In this document: one piece after another, positions 41,673-45,663 of the stretch | How the letters are laid out: each line of letters starts with the position of its first letter | Numbering within the stretch: the stretch's first letter is position 1 | Assembly (NCBI GenBank): GCA_035644815.1 | Contig: DASQNU010000230.1 | Span: 1-45,663 of the forward strand | Direction: 5' to 3' | DNA length: 45,663 nucleotides | Source: Brevibacillus_F sp035644815 | Lineage (GTDB): Bacteria; Bacillota; Bacilli; Brevibacillales; Brevibacillaceae | Position numbers and translations under genes: made by a program | Notes under the pieces: model-generated | Databases searched by the model: none | The model's input: the letters and a program-made list of their open reading frames with translations, nothing else | Told to the model about the DNA's origin: nothing

Positions 41673-41709
41673 AAAACCTTATGGCGGATGCTTCGTCATA
41701 AGGTTTTTT
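41673..41709 (+). terminator. Terminator of the PTS operon
   Basis: An 11-bp perfect stem (41673-41683 with 41697-41707) ending in six T (41704-41709). Confidence 0.93.
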
Positions 41710-41745
41710 CTGTATTGCCTACAAATTTGGCTTCAGCTTTGCTTA

Positions 41746-41774
41746 TTGACGAATTTGACATGCCTCCCTATAAT
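41746..41774 (+). promoter_or_regulatory. Promoter of the T-box/ilvA transcript
   Basis: TTGACG (41746-41751), 17 nt, TATAAT (41769-41774). Start expected near 41781, about 30 nt before the T-box stem I. Confidence 0.85.
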
Positions 41775-41807
41775 TTTCAATAATAGTTTTACACATTTGA
41801 ACCGGCA

Positions 41808-42095
41808 AAGATGAGGAGAAGTAAAAAAGGGCCCTGATGAAAGAGAGCTGTCCCCTGTGCTGAAAGGAGAGCCTTCATCCCTTTTCGAATATCACCTCTG
41901 AGCCGCGCATCCGAACCGTGAGTAAGATGCGCCGGAAGCAACCGTTACCTGCAGATGCCAGATTGATGGCATGAAAAGTCTGTTTATTCACAAAAAACAG
42001 AAGAAGCTGAGTGGTACCGCGAACACAATCGCCTCAGCAAGGGAGAATCTCATCCAATGGGAAGAGAAACCTCTTGCAGAGGCGATTTTTTCTTA
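41808..42095 (+). promoter_or_regulatory. T-box riboswitch, isoleucine specifier, controlling ilvA
   Basis: The T-box sequence AGTGGTACCGCG lies at 42010-42021. Stem I can be traced: GAGG (41813-41816) pairs with CCTC (41895-41898), GATGAA with TTCATC above. The specifier loop shows the loop-E pair AGAAGTA and CGAAT, followed by specifier ATC (41891-41893) for uncharged tRNA-Ile. The leader ends in a terminator competing with the antiterminator. Confidence 0.93.
42027..42091 (+). terminator. T-box attenuator terminator
   Basis: AATCGCCTC-A-GCAAG (42027-42041) pairs with CTTGC-A-GAGGCGATT (42073-42087), one mismatch, then T run to 42091. The left side overlaps antiterminator sequence just after the T-box. 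Confidence 0.9.
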
Positions 42096-42125
42096 TACAG
42101 AGAAGAGTGGGAGGCCGAGTGGACA

Positions 42126-43373
42126 ATGAATATGGTCAGTATGGAGGACATCACGGTAGCAAGTCATGCCTTAAAAGAGGTGGTCATCAAGACCCCCTTG
42201 CAGTACAACGCGATCCTGTCAGAACGTTATCAGTGCAATGTGTATTTGAAGAGAGAGGATTTGCAGGTAGTCCGTTCCTTTAAGTTGCGTGGGGCGTACT
42301 ATATGATGCAAACCCTGACCGAACAGGAGCGTCAAAAGGGAGTGATTTGCGCGAGTGCCGGGAACCATGCACAGGGGGTAGCCTATGCATGCAGTCATCT
42401 TCAGGTTCAAGGCAAAATCTTTATGCCTAGTACGACGCCTCGTCAAAAAGTGACGCAAGTGCAATTGTTTGGCGGCGATTGGGTGGAGATCGTGTTAACC
42501 GGAGATACCTTCGATGATGCCTATCAGGAAGCAGTACGATATGGTGCTGAACATGGGATGACCTTTGTCCATCCGTTTGATGATCCCCGTGTCATTGCGG
42601 GCCAAGGAACGGTAGGCGCAGAGATATTGCAAGAAATGAATCAGCCGGTGGATTATCTGTTTGCCGCGATCGGCGGCGGGGGATTGGCCTCCGGAGTGAG
42701 CACCTATGTCAAAGCCATCAGCCCTGAGACAAAGATGATCGGCGTTGAGCCTTCCGGTGCGCCGTCCATGCGCGAAGCCATCTCTTGCAATGATGTGGTC
42801 AGCTTGCCGCATATCGATAAATTTGTAGACGGGGCGGCGGTCAAACAAGTGGGGCACTTGCCATTGACGATTTGTCAAAAGCTGCTGGACGATATAGTCC
42901 TCGTACCGGAAGGAAAAGTGTGCACGACCATTCTGGAGATGTATAACACGAATGCGATTGTGGTAGAGCCAGCAGGGGCATTGTCGATTGCCGCACTCGA
43001 TTTTTATCGCGACGAAATTGTTGGGAAGAATGTCGTGTGCATTGTCAGCGGAGGCAATAATGACATCGATCGGATGCAGGAAATCAAGGAACGCTCTTTG
43101 ATCTATGAGGGACTGAAGCATTACTTTATCATTAATTTCCCGCAGCGGGCGGGTGCTTTGCGCGAATTTATCGATCGGGTATTAGGAAAAGATGATGACA
43201 TTACTCGGTTTGAATACACCAAGAAGAATAATAAAGAGAACGGTCCCGCTTTAGTAGGAATTGAGTTAAAATACAAAGAAGACTATCGAGGTTTAATCGA
43301 TCGATTAGACAAGCATGGCATCGCCTATACGGAAATCAACAAAGACGAGAATTTATTCAATCTTTTGATTTAA
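42126..43373 (+). CDS. ilvA: Threonine dehydratase (biosynthetic)
   Basis: A 415-aa PLP enzyme turning threonine into 2-oxobutanoate, the first step to isoleucine. The PLP lysine is Lys53 (RSFKLRGAYY); SAGNHAQGVA and the glycine loop IGGGGLASG hold the cofactor phosphate. The last 85 residues (IINFPQRAGALREFIDRVLG) form one ACT-like regulatory domain, as in the short Bacillus IlvA. Start at 42126 with GGGAGG 12 nt upstream; the open frame from 42057 overlaps the T-box terminator. No clear terminator separates it from the next LysR gene. Confidence 0.95.
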   Translation: MNMVSMEDITVASHALKEVVIKTPLQYNAILSERYQCNVYLKREDLQVVRSFKLRGAYYMMQTLTEQERQKGVICASAGNHAQGVAYACSHLQVQGKIFMPSTTPRQKVTQVQLFGGDWVEIVLTGDTFDDAYQEAVRYGAEHGMTFVHPFDDPRVIAGQGTVGAEILQEMNQPVDYLFAAIGGGGLASGVSTYVKAISPETKMIGVEPSGAPSMREAISCNDVVSLPHIDKFVDGAAVKQVGHLPLTICQKLLDDIVLVPEGKVCTTILEMYNTNAIVVEPAGALSIAALDFYRDEIVGKNVVCIVSGGNNDIDRMQEIKERSLIYEGLKHYFIINFPQRAGALREFIDRVLGKDDDITRFEYTKKNNKENGPALVGIELKYKEDYRGLIDRLDKHGIAYTEINKDENLFNLLI

Positions 43374-43430
43374 CGAAGGTTTCGGTTCCGTACGACTGCC
43401 ATCGGCGAACAAGCAAGGGGGAGACGGAGA

Positions 43431-44312
43431 GTGGCGCTTGATACACTGCGTGCTTTTGTGACGGTGGTGGAGCATAAAAATTTTTCCCGTGCCGCAGAGT
43501 TGTTGCATCTTTCACAACCAGGCGTAAGCTTGCAAATCCAGAGCTTGGAAAACGAGCTGGGGGCAACACTACTTCACCGAACGTCGAAATCGGTAACACC
43601 GACGAAAGCAGGGGAATTGCTCTATGAGCGGGCGAAAGAGATTCTTGCTTTGTATGAAGAAGCTCTACAGGAAATTCATCTGCTGCAAAACACGGTATCG
43701 GGTAGTCTGCAGATCGGGGCGAGCTACACGATTGGCGAATATATATTACCGAAAATGCTGGCTAGGTTCACTCGCCGCTATCCCGAGGTGGAGATCGCAG
43801 TCAAAATAGCCAACACCGATGAAATCGTACGTGCGGTACGCTCTGGAGAGCTTGAGATAGGGTTGGTGGAAGGGGCAGTCTCCTTTAAGGACCTCAAAAT
43901 TGAAGCGTTTATGCGAGACGAGATGGTGCTGGTAGCTTCACCCGTCCATCCACTTGGAGAACTGACGGTATCTGCTGATCAATTGCAGGATCAAGCTTGG
44001 ATCATGCGGGAAAGCGGATCAGGAACCCGTAAATACAGCGATCAGTTTATCGAGGAACATGGACTGCGGATGAAGCGTCATTATGTATTCAGCAGCAGTC
44101 AGGGCGTCAAGGAGGCGGTTTCCAACGGCCTGGGAATAGCCTTGCTTTCTTCCTGGGTCGTACGAAAGGAGCTGCAAACGGGTGACCTTCGGGAAATTCG
44201 ATTGAAAAATAAGCGCTTTTACCGGCATTTTTCACTTGTGTTGCCGCAGTCAGCAGCGCCAAAGAAGGCGACGTCTGTCTTTTGGCAGCTGGCAAAAAAA
44301 GAACGGGAATGA
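43431..44312 (+). CDS. LysR-type regulator, CysL/YeiE-like
   Basis: A 293-aa LTTR starting with GTG behind GGGGGAGACGGA. Helix-turn-helix about 18-37 (NFSRAAELLHLSQPGVSLQI), effector domain from about 90. The pattern is close to CysL (YwfK) of Bacillus subtilis and YeiE of enterobacteria, which regulate sulfite/sulfur genes. It is convergent with a YeiH-like transporter, the gene linked with yeiE in Escherichia coli, which strengthens the assignment. The 57-nt gap from ilvA lacks a terminator, so read-through is possible. Confidence 0.9.
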   Translation: MALDTLRAFVTVVEHKNFSRAAELLHLSQPGVSLQIQSLENELGATLLHRTSKSVTPTKAGELLYERAKEILALYEEALQEIHLLQNTVSGSLQIGASYTIGEYILPKMLARFTRRYPEVEIAVKIANTDEIVRAVRSGELEIGLVEGAVSFKDLKIEAFMRDEMVLVASPVHPLGELTVSADQLQDQAWIMRESGSGTRKYSDQFIEEHGLRMKRHYVFSSSQGVKEAVSNGLGIALLSSWVVRKELQTGDLREIRLKNKRFYRHFSLVLPQSAAPKKATSVFWQLAKKERE

Positions 44313-44316
44313 ATTA

Positions 44317-44356
44317 CAGCCAGGGCTCTCTTCCTGATGAAGAGATGTTCTGGCTG
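44317..44356. terminator. Candidate bidirectional terminator
   Basis: CAGCCAG (44317-44323) with CTGGCTG (44350-44356), and inner CTCTTC/GAAGAG. Poor T runs on both sides, but it lies between two convergent genes. Confidence 0.55.
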
Positions 44357-44364
44357 CGTTTGTG

Positions 44365-45399
44365 TTACGCGAGCAGCATGGTTTCCAGAAAGCCGAGGAT
44401 AATGAGGGCGGTCGTTCCCAGGCTTACAACGATAAGTGGCTTAATCCCATAATCGCGCAGCTGGGACAGTTTTACGACAAGTCCCATACCCGCCATCGCC
44501 ATCGTCAAGAGAAACGTAGCGATAAATAAAAGTCCATGGATCACAACAGTCGGCAGAACAGAGAGGGAGCGTATCCCGCCCATCAGCAAAAAACCGATGA
44601 TAAACCAGGGAAAGATACTTCCGCTTTTTTGAGACCTCGATAAATGGGATAAATGCTCGGAACGATGCAACCATAGCTGGATCCCCAAAGCAACGAAAAC
44701 AAGCAACGTAACCCGACACAGCTTGGCGAGCAAAGCGAGATCAACTGCCGCTTCTCCGCCTGGAGAGGACGCCGCCATGACATGAGCAATTTCGTGGAGT
44801 GTCAAACCCGCAAACAAGCCAAAAGTAGAAGCTGATACGTCCAGGAATGGAAAAAGCAGGGACATTGCGATGGTACAGAGTGTTCCAGCCAATGCGATCG
44901 TGACAACCGAAAGCGAAATAGCATCCTGTTTTGCAGACGTCTGGCTGCCTATGGCTGCGATAGCGGAAGCACCGCAGATCGAAGTGCCTGATGCCAGCAG
45001 AAGCGAAAGCGATCGATCTAGCTGCATTCTTCGTCCAAACGAGTAGACAATCCATAAAGTAAGCAAAATATTGATTGCAGAAAAACCAAGCAGGGGAAGC
45101 CCGGATAGCATGATCAAATGAAAATCGAGTCGCAGGCCCAAGAGAATAACCCCTGCGCGGAGTAACTGTTTGGCGGAAAAGGACACACCCGGTGAAGTGG
45201 ATGGAGGGATCGACAGCAGATGATTGGCGGCCACTCCCAGGACAACCGCAATGATAAGGGGCCCGATTGTATTTAATCCGGGAAGCTGAGCCAGTACCAT
45301 CGCAATGAGAGCGAGGAGAAGCGTGAGCGAGACTCCTTTGAGCCAGCCGTTCATTTTCATGTGGTAGCGAATGATTTTCAGAGAGCGTTTTGCTAGCAT
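44365..45399 (-). CDS. YeiH/UPF0324 family putative sulfate exporter
   Basis: A 344-aa protein with about ten membrane helices covering the UPF0324 family. Typical segments are GLRLDFHLIMLSG, SGTSICGASAIAA and FAGLTLHEIAHVMAA. The family is usually called putative sulfate exporter without direct proof of transport. Start 45399 has GAGG about 9 nt upstream; internal ATG at 45360 lacks a site. Context with the CysL-like regulator suggests a sulfur or sulfite role. Confidence 0.88.
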   Translation of the reverse strand: MLAKRSLKIIRYHMKMNGWLKGVSLTLLLALIAMVLAQLPGLNTIGPLIIAVVLGVAANHLLSIPPSTSPGVSFSAKQLLRAGVILLGLRLDFHLIMLSGLPLLGFSAINILLTLWIVYSFGRRMQLDRSLSLLLASGTSICGASAIAAIGSQTSAKQDAISLSVVTIALAGTLCTIAMSLLFPFLDVSASTFGLFAGLTLHEIAHVMAASSPGGEAAVDLALLAKLCRVTLLVFVALGIQLWLHRSEHLSHLSRSQKSGSIFPWFIIGFLLMGGIRSLSVLPTVVIHGLLFIATFLLTMAMAGMGLVVKLSQLRDYGIKPLIVVSLGTTALIILGFLETMLLA

Positions 45400-45589
45400 A
45401 CCGTAGCCTCATTTCTAATTTGATTATCTGTCAAAAACATTAACCTTCTCCGTTCACAAAGGGAAATAATGATCGACTATCACATGCATAAGGATTCATT
45501 ATACTTCGGCAAAGTGTAACCCCATGTAATAAAACTGGTATAATAAGCAGGCAGATTCTTGCCACGTACACTGAAGGGAGCTTTCCAAT
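45400..45589. promoter_or_regulatory. Divergent promoter region, YeiH and DsbA-like genes
   Basis: This 190-bp AT-rich gap has a consensus TATAAT at about 45538-45543 for the plus-strand gene, without a good -35 (GTAACC at 17 nt). I see no other structure. Confidence 0.4.
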
Positions 45590-45663
45590 ATGATCATCGA
45601 AGTATTTCAAGATACGGTCTGCCCATGGTGCAGAATTGGAAAAAAGAATTTGATGGATGCCGT
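45590..45663 (+). CDS. DsbA/FrnE-like thiol oxidoreductase, partial
   Basis: Only the first 24 codons are in the window. They read MIIEVFQDTVCPWCRIGKKN, with a CPWC active site near the N-terminus and no signal peptide, as in cytoplasmic FrnE/HCCA-isomerase-type members of the DsbA family. GAAGGGAG lies about 8 nt before the ATG. The 3' end is cut by the window boundary. Confidence 0.8.
   Translation, partial: MIIEVFQDTVCPWCRIGKKNLMDA

Noticed and set aside
41755..41774. TTGACA near TATAAT before the T-box
   Set aside because: Only 8 nt separate them; TTGACG at 41746 gives the correct 17-nt spacing to the same -10.
1..45663. CRISPR arrays, tRNA/rRNA genes, insertion sequences, phage genes
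   Set aside because: No regularly spaced repeats, cloverleaf genes, transposase or integrase motifs were seen on either strand.

Overview
The window looks like chromosomal DNA of a spore-forming, low-to-moderate GC member of the Bacillales, most like Brevibacillus (Paenibacillaceae). The signs are strong AGGAGG-type ribosome binding sites, a YheC/YheD-type endospore coat gene, a T-box leader, a sigma-54/LevR-type PTS operon, ATP-cone (NrdA-type) ribonucleotide reductase, and many U-tailed hairpin terminators. Genus is inferred from gene content only. I see no rRNA, tRNA, CRISPR array, integrase or transposase.

Layout. 1-8 kb: oligoendopeptidase F, a 245-bp imperfect hairpin in an otherwise empty gap, an orphan SEDS (RodA/FtsW-like) gene, and a two-gene RND efflux system (lipoprotein adaptor plus pump). 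8-10 kb: an atypical SDR, YajQ, and a membrane-anchored His-rich protein. 10-13 kb: leuCD (minus strand) divergent from a LysR regulator across a shared promoter region. 13-15.7 kb: thioredoxin-like protein, RluA-type pseudouridine synthase and a YheC/D ATP-grasp protein. 15.7-17.5 kb: an Lsa-type ABC-F gene behind a clear transcription attenuator with a tiny leader ORF. 17.5-20.1 kb: amidase and TrhO (minus strand). 20.3-24.4 kb: nrdA-nrdB-dut nucleotide operon. 24.4-27.9 kb: an unannotated 38-codon ORF, a TRIC-like channel, a nitrilase-GNAT-GNAT operon and a TTG-started membrane microprotein. 28-32.5 kb: a second M3 peptidase, a DUF1906-type protein, a His/Gln-tailed small protein, a LysM-SH3-NlpC/P60 wall hydrolase and a CuA-type cupredoxin lipoprotein. 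32.6-34.2 kb: acyl-CoA synthetase.

34.3-41.7 kb is the most coherent system: a LevR-like sigma-54 activator followed by a -24/-12 promoter with a nearby cre site, driving EIIB, EIIC, ChbG deacetylase, EIIA, GH4 6-phospho-glycosidase and a complete HPr carrying both His15 and Ser46. Together they would import, phosphorylate, deacetylate and cleave a chitobiose/cellobiose-type disaccharide, with the phosphocarrier encoded in the same operon.

41.7-45.7 kb: ilvA under an isoleucine T-box, a CysL/YeiE-like LysR regulator convergent with a YeiH-type transporter, and the start of a DsbA/FrnE-like gene cut by the window edge.

Most promising for follow-up: the ABC-F attenuator, the 2.0-2.3 kb hairpin, HPr inside the PTS operon, the free-standing CuA lipoprotein, and the split nitrilase/GNAT locus.
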